A stretch of 64,000 nt of DNA. It comes from Staphylotrichum longicolle. Lineage: Eukaryota; Ascomycota; Sordariomycetes; Sordariales; Chaetomiaceae. The translations under genes and the position numbers were made by a program. The stretch is taken from NCBI GenBank assembly GCA_019096155.1, contig JAHCVI010000003.1:1860001-1924000 (forward strand), in the 5' to 3' direction. The notes under the pieces are model-generated. The model ran no database searches. It had not been told where the DNA came from and was given only the letters and a program-made list of their open reading frames with translations. The number at the start of each line of letters is the position of its first letter. The stretch's first letter is position 1. Shown in pieces: positions 31,905-42,832 of the stretch.

Positions 31905-33161
31905 ATGCACCTCCACGGCTTCCCACGACGTGACGAACCACCACCCCGCCATGTGCCAAATTACGCCTCGCGCCTGCTCTGGGCGATATGGTCCTTGACA
32001 ATCGCCGCGGCAGTCTTTCTCGCCCTGCGCGTGTACTGTAAACTGTCGCGGCGTCGGTCGCTGTGGTGGGACGACCACTTCCTGATTGCCAGCTGGGTAC
32101 CACGCACAGTCCTTTGGGTCCAGTCCTGTCGGTTGCTGACCCCAATGCCTGCACACAGGTCACCATCCTGGCCTCCACGGCCATGCTCACCGAAGGCACC
32201 AAATACGGCATCGGCCTGCACTACGAGGACATGGACCTGGTGAAGATGCCCGTCGTCAGCATTATTTCGTACGCCGCGGGCTTTTCCACCATACTGGGCG
32301 CAGCCTGGAGCAAGACTTCGTTTGCAATTACCCTCTTGCGCCTCTCAGAGGGATGGGCCAGGTGGGCGGTCTGGTACATCATCATCTCGGTGAACCTCGT
32401 GCTCGGCGTCTCGGCGACCATCCTGTGGATCCAGTGCTGGCCGGTCGAGAAGCTCTGGATATACGAGTTGAAGGCGACGTGCTGGCCCGTCGAGATCGTT
32501 GAACGATATCAGACTTTCACGAGCAGTGCGTACCCCTGACTCACACGACTCGAGGATATGCACCGGGAGAGGCGACTAACCGATGCGACACAGTCTACTC
32601 GGGCATCATCGATATTGCCCTTGCAATCCTGCCCTGGAAGATCATCTGGCATGTGACAATCAACAAGAGGGAGAAGATTGGCGCCCTGGTCGCCATGAGC
32701 ATGGGGGTGTTGTACGTCAAGCAACCCCGGACGCTTCCCTTCTCTTCGTCTGACCCATATGTGTGCTCTAGTTCCGGCATCATTGCGTTCCTGAAGATCA
32801 TCTCCCTCGACGACATCTCGGATAGTAGTTGTAAGTTTGCCATACGTTCCACGAACTGGTTTGTGGTCCAATCTTGATCTGACCATGTCCAGCCACAACT
32901 GTGGACATCAAAGTCCTGGGCACCGCCGAACCCGCTGTTACCATCATTGCTGCGTCGATCCCGATTCTCAGAGCCTTCGTCCGAAAAGACGCCCCGGCGC
33001 GGACACGGTCAATACCCTTCGTCGAGTTCTCTCAGATCCCCGAGCCCAGCTCGCATTCACTTAGCTCTACTACAAAGGAGTACCCCGTTGAGGCTATTGA
33101 AGGTCTCGTAGGGTACAACACGACGCCATCGTCAGGGAGAGTGGCTCTGCAGGACCTTTAA
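31905..33161 (+). CDS. Rhodopsin-domain (Pth11-like) membrane protein, second copy
   Basis: Exons: 31905-32096, 32159-32525, 32594-32711, 32772-32830 and 32893-33161; 1005 nt, 334 residues. Family marks: WWDDHFLIASW after the first helix, GLHYEDMDLVKM, AWSKTSFAITLLRLSEG, WIQCWPVEKLW, IYSGIIDIALAILPWKIIW (DxxLaxLPW) and TTVDIKVLGTAEPAVTIIAASIPILR before a short Ser/Pro-rich tail. It differs strongly from the gene at 21861 and belongs to another branch of the family. The start is the ATG before the first helix; an earlier in-frame ATG (31710) would add a segment without support. Confidence 0.85.
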
Positions 33162-34629
33162 CGCAGGAGCATCAATGTTGTATATGAGATCATGGTATGT
33201 GTGTACCCTTCGGCCAACCATGAGCTGGTGAGCGTTGGCTAACAACCCCTTGGATTTTCCATAAGCATTCGGGAAGCCGGAGTTACGGGTTTGCATTGCG
33301 TGGTTTTTTTGTGTGCCTGGCCCTATGATCTTCAGAGTTGATCTCCATGGCATTTTGGTGGGTTGGAGCTGGAAACGTTTTCATGATACCCAAAACAATG
33401 TATTTATAGCACATCCCGCATTAAAATGAAAGGGGCATCCTTACCGGGCTAGACCCCTATCACTCAACCATCACGGACCCCTGTCGTCCACTTTCCTGGA
33501 GATTCGAGGCAACATCTTGAGGTTCCGCTTGCTGAGACATGCGGTTGCGTTCTCTCACAGTCATGCTCTCCCATCAAGATGGTAATGGATGCTGCAGCTC
33601 GATGCATTGACCCAGACCCAGGAACTTCTGTGTCCGGGTCACCGGCACAATCTCACCCACAGCCAGGAGGACATGCCCAAGGGACGCTCTTCTTCACTCT
33701 CCTTTGTTGCCAGAAATCGGTTGCAAGCTACGATCGCCACCTCATGTCGGCGATCATGCCTGGGTCTTGATCTCCAATCTTGCTTCGCCTCTACGCCCCT
33801 GCTCGCAAGATTCGAGTGTCCATCCGGGTCAACCCCTTCGGCCAGTCGAACCCGAATGTGGGTGCACGCAGCAGCAGCTTTCACCCAATGCATATGGCGG
33901 AGAAGGGAATTTGCCTACCGGGTGCTGCTCCTACCGGGAGATGGGTGATGTTCGGATCACGGTGTTGATGAGCCGTATAGAGGCTGGATGCAATGATCAT
34001 CGACCTGGAAGCCGTGAATCCATATTTCGCTACGGAAACAATCCTATTTGATCAGCCTAGGTGAACAGTCTATCTGCTCGGCCAGATACCCAGGCCGAGA
34101 AGCAGCACGACCAGCTGACCGACGAGCAGGATGCCAACCGCTGGGCGGAGCTGAGTGAGGAGCAGGATGAGTATCCCCACCGCGCAAGGGAGATAAACCA
34201 GGCGGCGCAGGACGAGTTTGTGAGGGAGTTGGAGGAGGGGTATCGAGTGCGATATCCAGAGAGGAAGAAGAAACTTGAACGCGGGAGGGGCGGGGTTGGG
34301 TAAGGCGTCTTTCTTGGTTGACGAATATTGCACTCTTGCGTGTCCCCAGGCCACAACCACCAATGAGCCATCAGAGAGCTTCTCGAGCAGTTCGACAATT
34401 GGATTGGATGGGGGAGGACCATAAGCGCTCGCTGCCAAGCTCGTGGCTTGCCCGGTCCCAAAGGGAGGGGAAACAAACGCGCCTCAGTTGAAGCTGCAAA
34501 ATTGTGGCGGAGCGCAGCCCCGCGCTCGCTGGTGCCTGATCACATTCTTTTTTGCTTCTTCATCCTTTTGCAGCCTGAAGAAGCACACCGGAAGCCAAAT
34601 CCGGCATCAGCGGATACACCTTGGGTAAA
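33162..34629. other. Intergenic with a possible gene remnant
   Basis: Between the rhodopsin-like gene and the STAND gene. The only coding-like stretch is listed separately (33994-34303); the remainder shows nothing recognisable. Confidence 0.45.
33994..34303 (+). pseudogene. Possible small gene or remnant, frame broken
   Basis: The second part (34061-34303) encodes a charged helical segment (EQDANRWAELSEEQDEYPHR, then REINQAAQDEFVRELEEGY) with strongly biased codons (GAG, CAG, GCC, AAG) unlike nearby intergenic frames. An upstream ATG at 33994 opens MIIDLEAVNPYFATETILFD and runs into it in a different frame, with a one-base switch near 34060 and no room for a normal intron. It may be a short real gene with a sequence error or a decayed one. 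Family not recognised. Confidence 0.35.
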
Positions 34630-37570
34630 ATGGACCCACTCAGCGTTTTGTCGATCGCGACTGGCATCGTCACTTTTGTTGACTTTGGTGCCAAGCTGGT
34701 CTCGCTCTCCCTTGAGATAAAGAAATCCGATGAAGGGCGCCCCGCCGCATTATCTGCGCTCATGGTCGAGTCTCGAGACCTGTCGGGCCATGCAACCCAC
34801 GCCAGGGACAAGATCGCGAGTCTCCAGGTGCGATATCCACGCCAGTCCGAGTCGTTCACTCGACTCGACGCCGAGTGTGTCCAGGCCGAGAAGGACCTCC
34901 AAAAGCTCGCCGACAGCTTGACAGTGCAACCCGGTGCGGGTGGTCATCATGGCCTGAGAGCCCGGGGCGCCCTCGCGCTGGTCTCTCTACGTGGCACGCT
35001 CAAGCAGGGCGACATCGAGAGCCTCGAACGTCGGCTGAGAAGCATCCGTGAGCAAATGATGATGAGCGTCATCATGTGTATTGCGTATGTGCATTTCATA
35101 CTTTGATAGCGTGGTGATATTGGCAGTGGCAGATGCTAAGAAGTCGGCCGCGCTTATCAGAGACGACGCGACAGAGAGTCGTGCGAAGCTCAAGAGCATC
35201 AACAACGGTGTTGAAGAGGTCCTGGACGTTCTCCGTCCTATAACGGTTGCCATTGACAATCTCCAACCAGAGTTTCACGCCGTTTCCAAGAGCCGACCGT
35301 TGGAAACAGACCTAGAGAGAGAGAGAATGGCTAGTGGACTGTGGACTTCTATCACCACGGCCAACATGGACATGGATGTGGACCAAGCCAACTCTCACTC
35401 CCCCACCCCTACCCCTGGAAAACGATTGGAAGACGACAGCCAAATTCATTCTAGGATTCTAGAAAGCCTGGATTTTGAGGATATGACTTCCCGTGAGAGC
35501 CAGATCGAAAACCCTTTCCCTGAAACCTTCCAGTGGCTGCTTGATGCCAGGGGAGCTGCCGAGAGTGACGAGCCTTCAAGTTCGCCGAGATCGTCTCCGA
35601 AGTTCAAAGAATGGCTCGAATCACAAGCCAACGAGACACCTTTCTGGATTACAGGCAACCCAGCCTCCGGAAAGAGCACGCTCATGAAGTTCATCTCCAC
35701 AAACCCCCAGGTTAAAACCCACCTCCAAGTTTGGTCTGGCGAGTTCCAACTCCTTACATGCCACGTTTACTTCTGGAATCCAGGGTCCTCTGGACAAAAG
35801 AGTCAGATCGGTCTCTTGTCAACTATTCTTCACCAACTTCTCAGCCAGCGACCAGACCTTTGCCGCCGCGTTGCCCCGAGACGTTACTTGTACTTCCAAC
35901 TCGCCGGAACTGATTCGCCGGACCCCCCAGACTGGACTCTCGAAGAACTTCGGGACAGCGTCACTCGGTTTGTTTCCCAGATCAAAGATACCTGCCGTTT
36001 TGCTCTTTTTGTCGATGGCCTCGACGAATACGAAGGGAACCTTGACAGGCTTATCTCATTCCTCAAGCGGCTTCATCATGACTACAACGTCAAGCTTTGC
36101 GTCTCTAGCCGCCCCTGGAACACCTTCAAGGACGAGTTCCATACATACCCGTCGCTGAGGATGGAGATCCTTACCAAGCCCGATATCGTGAAGTACGTTT
36201 GCACGCGGATTGGAGGCAGCCTTGCTTTCAACGAGCTCCGAAAGCTTTACCCCACAAGCGTCGAGAACCTCGAATCCCAGATCATCGAGAAAGCCGACGG
36301 TGTGTTCCTCTGGGTGGTTCTTGTCGTCGAAAATGTCATCGCCACCGCCCGAGAGAACAATGATCTTCGCGAGATCTGGAGAGTTTTTGAGAGCATGCCG
36401 CCGGGACTCGAGGAACTTTACGCTTCGATGCGCAGACGTCTCGACTCGACCCACCGTGAGCGGGCATCGAGGATGTATCAGCTACTGTTCCGGTGGAATG
36501 AGGTCATCGACCGCCGATTCGAGACACTGGAGTTTTGGATGGCTGTCAACTGCCGCGATCCCGCCGAGCCGCAGCCCTATCCCGAAGCCGAATCTGCAGG
36601 AATCCGACCTGCGTTAGAAAGGCGGCTGGCCGGTGCTACCGGGGGCATCCTACAAATACACACAGATCTCGCAAGGCAGGGCTCTAACGCAAGGGCATTT
36701 GTTGGATTTCTTCATCGAACTGTGTTTGACTGGTTGCAAAGGATGAAATCCTCAATCGAGAACGACGGGCCTACGGACTTCGATCCAGGCCTGGTGCTCA
36801 CATCAGTGCTTGTTTCTCGGGTGAACAGGGAAACGAACAATGATCTTAAGTATCTCCGCATCAACGACGTTTTTGCCGCTGGTCGATCTTGCTGTCCCTC
36901 ACCAGAAACCAGGTCCAAGCTACTTCTCATCATTGATCGCGTGCAACTCCGGCACTACGATATCCAGAGCCGCAGTCTGGGCTATCTTGGTACTATGGAA
37001 ATGGAGGTTCTTTCCTCCTATCCGGACTCAACCGTTCGTTCCTATCTTGCCACACGGCATCTATGTGCGCCATACCTTCAAGCGAAGCTTGAGAGCAATG
37101 CCTGTGTCACAGGATTGGAGCTGCCTCAAAAGCTGCACTTGTTGCCGCCAGCGTTTTGGAATTCATCGCAGAAGAGACTTGTGTCTCTGATCCTCGTCGC
37201 TTTGGTTGATGATACCCAGCTACAACACGAGCCACTTCAGATATTGAACAGGAGACTGAGGACGTTTGAAACCCTTCTACAAGCTCAGTCGCCGTTTACA
37301 ACCCTCGGCAGCTTGAAGTCAGCGATCAAGGAAAAGGCGAAATTCGGCAAACCAACGGAGTTCTGGGACGCTCTCAAGGCCGGGGTTGAGGGGAAAGGCT
37401 TTGCCGAACTAACGAGTATCTCGAGCATGGGACAGGAACAGCCAGACCACCTTCGGGTGCCTGCCCCACCTCTACGCACCTTGACCTCAATTCGAGAGAA
37501 GCGCGCAAACACGCATATTCGGAGAGGGTTCCGTGAATACATCCACGATCAGAAAGTCAAATGGCTGTAG
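34630..37570 (+). CDS. STAND/NLR-type protein with NACHT-like P-loop NTPase
   Basis: Start ATG 34630. Exon 1 is 34630-35077; exon 2 begins at 35127 or 35133 (two CAG sites) and ends at 37570, giving about 961-963 residues. The N-terminal ~150 residues match the fungal N-terminal STAND effector region (MDPLSVLSIATGIVTFVDFG, then a helical RLRSIREQM stretch). The NTPase follows: Walker A GNPASGKSTLMKF (~325-337), Walker B FALFVDGLDEYEG (~442-454) and the CVSSRPW sensor. The winged-helix/DUF7791-like part includes FLWVVLVVENV and FLHRTVFDWL. The remaining ~250 residues have no WD, ankyrin or TPR repeats. Such proteins act in fungal self/non-self recognition and cell death; the ligand is unknown. 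Confidence 0.88.
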
Positions 37571-38019
37571 ACATCTGATGCCCCGACGCTCCATGTGGAG
37601 ACTTGGACTGGGCGACGGGATAGGTGGAAATACATGTTGAACGCAACGTTGATGTCCACCATGCTCGGAAACCCTGGTTCCGGATCTCAATCCTGCAGGG
37701 GGAACCCAACCCAATCAGCTTAACCGAACCGGATCATCTTCCTCTCTGAGAAGCCCCGATGATAGTTCATGTTTCATGCCCCCATCCCTAGTTTCTTCAC
37801 GGATAACTCGACCAATCTGGGCCTCTTCTCCCGAAACAAGTTGCTTCGTTTCTTCATTCTGGTCATCCTACACATCAATGTTGCAAATTCAGGGATCAAA
37901 GGGGTGGGTATTCAAGAACGAACAAAAAAATATGATAAGAACGCGAGTCAAAGCAAACTCGTCGCATTTTCTCTGTTTCTCTCAGTGTAGAATCTTGAGC
38001 CATCAGTCAATCATTCGAA
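37571..38019. other. Intergenic, promoter of CBM1 gene
   Basis: No coding feature recognised. Confidence 0.5.
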
Positions 38020-39247
38020 ATGCTGTTCTCTCGTCACGCTCTGTCCGCTCTTGCGGCAGTGGCCATTCCTGTGGTCGAAGGCGCCATGGGGCCTGCTTTC
38101 AGCACTGGGCCGGTGGCTTCTAACTCGTTCATCCGCGAAGCGACATCGACCCTCATCTTGCCCAAAGGACCTACTGGCTCTTCCGGGGTTGCTTCCCTCT
38201 GGGTTGGAATGGGCACCTCCAAGGGCGACCTGATCCAGTCCATTGCCGATAACTGGCAGTCTCCAAACTGGGCCATCTTTGCGTACACGCTCCTGTCGAC
38301 GTCACGTATGATACCAGATGAAGCACCTGATCCTCACTAGGCATGTTGGACTTACAAGTTTTATAGCTACGTCACAGATGCCAGTTCAGTCGGACAGCAC
38401 TACGGCCTATGCCGGTGACCAGATTACCATGCACTGTAAGGACTCCTCCGTCATCAGCTTCTCCATACCTTTAGACACACTTCGACTCACAGATTCACCT
38501 TGTGTAACAGACAAGTACGACGACGCAAGCAAGAATTACACACAATATGTCTCCATCAACGGCAACTTGGTGCACACGCTATCCACCAACGACGGCTTCG
38601 CCCTGGGCTGGGGAAGCGCAGTCGAGTGTGGTGAAACCAACTGCGGCACTATTCCTGCGCATTGTGAGTCTCTGACCGTGACTCCCAACCCTTTCAGCTT
38701 GGACAACGGCCCGGATCCTAACCTGCCCTGCAGCATGGATCAATACAGTCATTACCATGGACGTGGCCGACCCCAACTACAAGAACACGCTCGCCAAGGG
38801 CCAAGGTGTTACCGGCGACCTGGTCACGAGCGATGGCGGCAAGACCTGGACGGTCAGCAAGATTTCCATTCCCGGCTTTGACTTCTCCACGGGCAAGATC
38901 GTGACGGCCTCGAGCGCGGCGACCACCACAGCAAAGACCACGTCCAAGACCACGACCGCTGCGGCGGCGACGACGACGGCGTCCTCCTCCGGCGCTGGTA
39001 CCGCTGCACGTTGGGCGCAATGCGGAGGTAAGCTTTGAGCCCCCTATAACTTGTATTATGCTCGAGAAGCTGACCGTGATCTTCTTCTTCTTCTTGAAAG
39101 GCATCGGCTACACTGGGCCGACAAAGTGCGCGAGCCCGTACACTTGCACGTACTCCAACCCTTGTGAGTTATTCCTCTTCTCATGTTTGTCTCCGCTCAA
39201 AAGCGTCGTGTTGACAATGTTGTGTAGACTATTCCCAGTGCCTGTGA
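38020..39247 (+). CDS. Secreted protein with C-terminal cellulose-binding module (CBM1)
   Basis: Exons: 38020-38305, 38367-38435, 38511-38663, 38734-39027, 39101-39163 and 39228-39247; 885 nt, 294 residues. Signal peptide (LSALAAVAIPVVEGA) is followed by a ~200-residue beta-rich domain (TSTLILPKGPTGSSGVASLW, then VSINGNLVHTLSTNDG, ALGWGSAVECG). Next come a Thr/Lys/Ala/Ser linker (~225-255) and a CBM1 with the usual Cys, Trp and Tyr pattern (WAQCGGIGYTGPTKC; YTCTYSNPYYSQCL at the end). CBM1 binds crystalline cellulose outside the cell. The N-terminal domain recurs in Sordariales CBM1 proteins but I cannot assign a catalytic family; it has some resemblance to concanavalin-like folds. Six exons for such a short gene are typical of secreted fungal proteins. 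Confidence 0.85.
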
Positions 39248-40454
39248 AAGACCTGCGGTGACTCTTCGCAGGTGAGTATCTGGGCGGGGGAAGGGGGTGA
39301 AAGGTGTCGTCGGCAATGGCGCGCTAGGTGGGTTTGAAGCGGTTTGGAGAGGGTTTTCTGAAGGGATGAAGAGTAAATAAGCTGCTGGTCTACGAAACTG
39401 GTAAACAAGATCGCTGAAGACCCTGCTTCTTCCGAGACTTGTTCGCATCCAGAAAGGCGGAGTTGCTCAGGGTGCTCAGTTGATGTTCCCATGTCAACCC
39501 CGCTCCTTGGTTCGCCGATTCATTCATCCCTCCAATAACACACCGAGCCCGTTCACTGCTGCATCTGAAAATGTTGCGAAGACTTCAATGCACCCACGTA
39601 TTCCAAGGACGAACTTTGACTTTTGTCTCTCACAACTCAAGTTTTGTAGTCGGAATTGGGGCCTTCACAATGTCTTCATTGTGTGAGATGATTGGAAGCT
39701 CCCGACACATGTCCTCCCTGGTTCCTATATTCTGTACTACCCCATGTCTCGGTCACTTCGAGCCGGGGTGAGACTCTCGGCAAGCGTCTGATGGGGGCAG
39801 CCCAAGCCTATTGGTTGCAAGCCTGAGGTCTATCCACAACATGTTCAAGACACTGGTCAGGGCAAGAACTCTCCTACTCAACATTGTAGAGCTCACGACA
39901 CGTCAATTGTACTACTACGAAGTAGGTGTGTGCATCTGCTACACCAATCACGTTATCGGGGTTCGGAGTGGCTCACTCCGCTCGCTAACACGGCTCTTCC
40001 GGGAAAGGCAATCATGGCTCGGTTGGGTCCGCCTGCTTGCAACGTCTTTCGGAGTGCCCCATTTCTGCCAGGTTCTTGCCAGGTTCTTGCGAGGGTATTT
40101 CCTGCCCAAGAACCAGGTTCCCCGGAACAGTTGTCGGCGTTCCGTTCATCGGCCCGATCCTTTGACTGCCCGCGACTCCCTCTCCTCGAATCTACACCTC
40201 CGTACTGAGCCGTTCGTCCGGGCCAGCCCGCGGATCCGCTGCTCACATCAAACCTCGGAGTAAACAAAGCCGCGGGAATAGTCAGTATTTGAACCCTTAA
40301 GTCTCGCGAAACAACTACGCTGACGAACAGCAGTTCCAAGCTCTGATGTACTGGGAGTTACAACTGCCTTAGACATCGTGCTGTTTCCCCGTCTCTCGAG
40401 GATTGTTTCTGTCACTTTGCTATTCACGGCTTCCATTCACAGCCCGCCATCACC
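39248..40454. other. Intergenic, no gene seen
   Basis: Between the CBM1 and esterase genes (both +). No supported coding region. Confidence 0.5.
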
Positions 40455-41537
40455 ATGTGGGCTTCTTTATTGTTCTTCGCTCTCACGAGCGGGGTGACTG
40501 CGCGACCGTCATGCACATCCACCGTTCGGTATCTCGGCAGAGTGAACCCGTCAACCAAGGAGCTGAGCTGGCCGGGCTCCGGCGTAACGTTTGCCTTTAC
40601 CGGAACATCGGCGACCATCCACCTCACCGCCGTTAGCGGCTCTACCAGCGTGGATCTGGTTGTTGATGGCGGCGCGCCGATTGTCATTTCCGACTTCACA
40701 GGCAATGCCATCAGCACCCCGGCCGGTCTGGCCCAAGGAAACCACACTGTTGTGCTACGAAAGCGTTCCGAGCCTCAATATGGCAATATCTTCCTTGGCA
40801 ACATCACCACCGATGGCCAGCTCACCGCAGCGCCGGCGGCCTCCAAGCGGCAGATTGATATAATCGGCGATTCCATCACTGTTGGCTATGGGCTCGACGG
40901 CACGCTGCCGTGCGTGAACACCGCCGCGCTCGAAAACAATCCAAAGACATACGGTGCGCTAGCGGCCAACGCACTTGGTGCAGACTACAGCGTTATCGCC
41001 TGGAGCGGCAAGGGCTTGATCCGCAATATCGCCACCGGAAGCCCCGACACCAGCCCCTTGGTCCCTCAGCTTTATACCCGGTACGGCGCCGACGATGCCG
41101 ACAATAGCTATCCGTTCCCGAAGGAGTGGTCTCCGGACGCCGTTGTCATCAATCTGGGCACCAACGACTTCAGCTACGTCGCTTGGGATGCGTCTGGACA
41201 ATCATACAACGCTCGTGACCCCATCGACCCAACTGCATACACCGACGGCATGGTGCGGTTTGTCCAGGACATTCGCAAGCACTACCCGCGTGCTCACTTC
41301 TTCATCCTCACATCTCCAATGCTCAGCGACACCTGGCCGACAGCAGCTGACGCCCAAAAGACCACCCAAACCAACGCTCTCAAGAAAGCCGTCGAGAAGC
41401 TCGGGAAGAGGGCGCACTTTGTTGACTGGCCTACACAGGGCTCGGATGTGGGATGTGACTACCATCCTAATGCGGCCACGAATGCGGCGGCTGGTGAGAT
41501 GCTGGCCAAAGCTATTGCCACGGCGCTCGGTTGGTAA
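40455..41537 (+). CDS. Secreted CE2-like SGNH esterase (acetyl-polysaccharide esterase)
   Basis: One exon, 360 residues, start caccATG. Signal peptide (LLFFALTSGVTA) is followed by a ~100-residue jelly-roll domain (VTFAFTGTSATIHLTAVSG; VVDGG; GNHTVVLRKRSE) and an SGNH hydrolase. SGNH blocks: IIGDSITVGYG (block I, nucleophile Ser, ~139), SGKGL (block II), INLGTNDFSY (block III Asn) and CDYHPNAATNA (block V Asp and His). The jelly roll plus SGNH arrangement is that of carbohydrate esterase family 2, which removes acetyl groups from xylan or mannan. Lack of introns is unusual next to its neighbours but common in the family. Confidence 0.85.
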   Translation: MWASLLFFALTSGVTARPSCTSTVRYLGRVNPSTKELSWPGSGVTFAFTGTSATIHLTAVSGSTSVDLVVDGGAPIVISDFTGNAISTPAGLAQGNHTVVLRKRSEPQYGNIFLGNITTDGQLTAAPAASKRQIDIIGDSITVGYGLDGTLPCVNTAALENNPKTYGALAANALGADYSVIAWSGKGLIRNIATGSPDTSPLVPQLYTRYGADDADNSYPFPKEWSPDAVVINLGTNDFSYVAWDASGQSYNARDPIDPTAYTDGMVRFVQDIRKHYPRAHFFILTSPMLSDTWPTAADAQKTTQTNALKKAVEKLGKRAHFVDWPTQGSDVGCDYHPNAATNAAAGEMLAKAIATALGW

Positions 41538-42832
41538 GCAGGGAACTTAATAAGACATCAGGACTATGTAGGTAGCTGTGGTCAGATGATGTTGCTCTAA
41601 AATGGGGTTTGGATTACACAAAAGAGCAACTCAGCTTATCTCAACGTTCAAATGCTATCCTACATCTCATTAGACCCTGAACCACTGAGAACATGTCTAA
41701 CATACTCCCAGACATTTTCACTATGTGCCCCATCTTGTCAAACCGAAAAGGTTAAATAGAGTGCTCGGAACCATCCGCATGACGAGTCCTGCAGCTTGAG
41801 AATGGCCTAGACCACGTCCGCCTTGACCCCCTGACAACCTATCAATATCAAAACCATGCGGGTGGGAATTGAATTGATCTGCGATGTGATATTAGGCTTG
41901 GTGCGTTACATGTAAAGTTTTGCCTCTTTCTTTCGTCCAGGATCTGAGAATATCCGCCTGTCTCTCGACTTCGTCGACGAGGAGGCATTTTAGCCAGAAT
42001 TCACACCATGACGCAAGCAGAGCAAATTGCCGATCCGTTGAGCTTTCATATCCACGAATTTAAGCATCGAAACGAAGAACCAATGATGCTTTTGCACCAT
42101 ATGAAGTCCTACACGCCCTACCTGGGATCACACCAGTACATTCCCGGACCGACGGGCTGCCAGCGTCTCTGAGAACAGGCCGCTTCGGAACTCGGGTAGC
42201 ATGATGCAGGCCCAGACATGCGGCTGCCTTGGCAAATTCCAAGCAGGAACATAGCCGTGTTCTCGAACATTGTTTCATTGTGGGGGTCCATCACTTGCTA
42301 TGCCCCTTCTTTGCAAAGTTCTTGCAGAGCCGTGGTATCATACGCACATTGGCGGGTTCGCTCACTCGAACGGTGGACAGGGTCGTTGATACCCAATCAT
42401 GATTCAAGTCAACATTAGGAGTATTCAGCGGTCAGGGACGAGTTGTCCAAGCTAGTCTTGATCAATCCCCCCTGTCCTAGAGCATGATCTCGCTTACCGG
42501 GTCACGCCCACTTTCCGCTTCCGCCAGACACCTCCACCCTCCCTCTAATCGCCCACAACCAGGGAAGAACTGGTATACCGCACCCATACCGGCTTCGTCA
42601 TCCCGCTGGCGGGTTACGAAGCGTGTCCCCCGCGGACAAAGACATCCCATTCAGGAGGGCTTATGAATGCCACACCTCCCCCACGCTCTGTCCCTTTAGC
42701 AACCATGGGGAATCTGTGTCACTCTCTCCATAGCCATTTGGGTTTCCACGCTTTCCTTCTTGTATCTTTGTCTTTTTCCTCCCTTGTGTTCCGCTATTCC
42801 TTGGTCTCCAGAGGATAACCTGAGCCGAAGCA
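41538..42832. other. Intergenic, no gene seen
   Basis: No supported coding region or repeat. It holds the promoter of the glycosyltransferase gene. Confidence 0.5.

Noticed and set aside
34057..34476. Minus-strand 140-codon frame over the gene remnant
   Set aside because: Antisense shadow of the Glu/Gln-rich segment; the + strand product has better codon bias and a charged-helix pattern.
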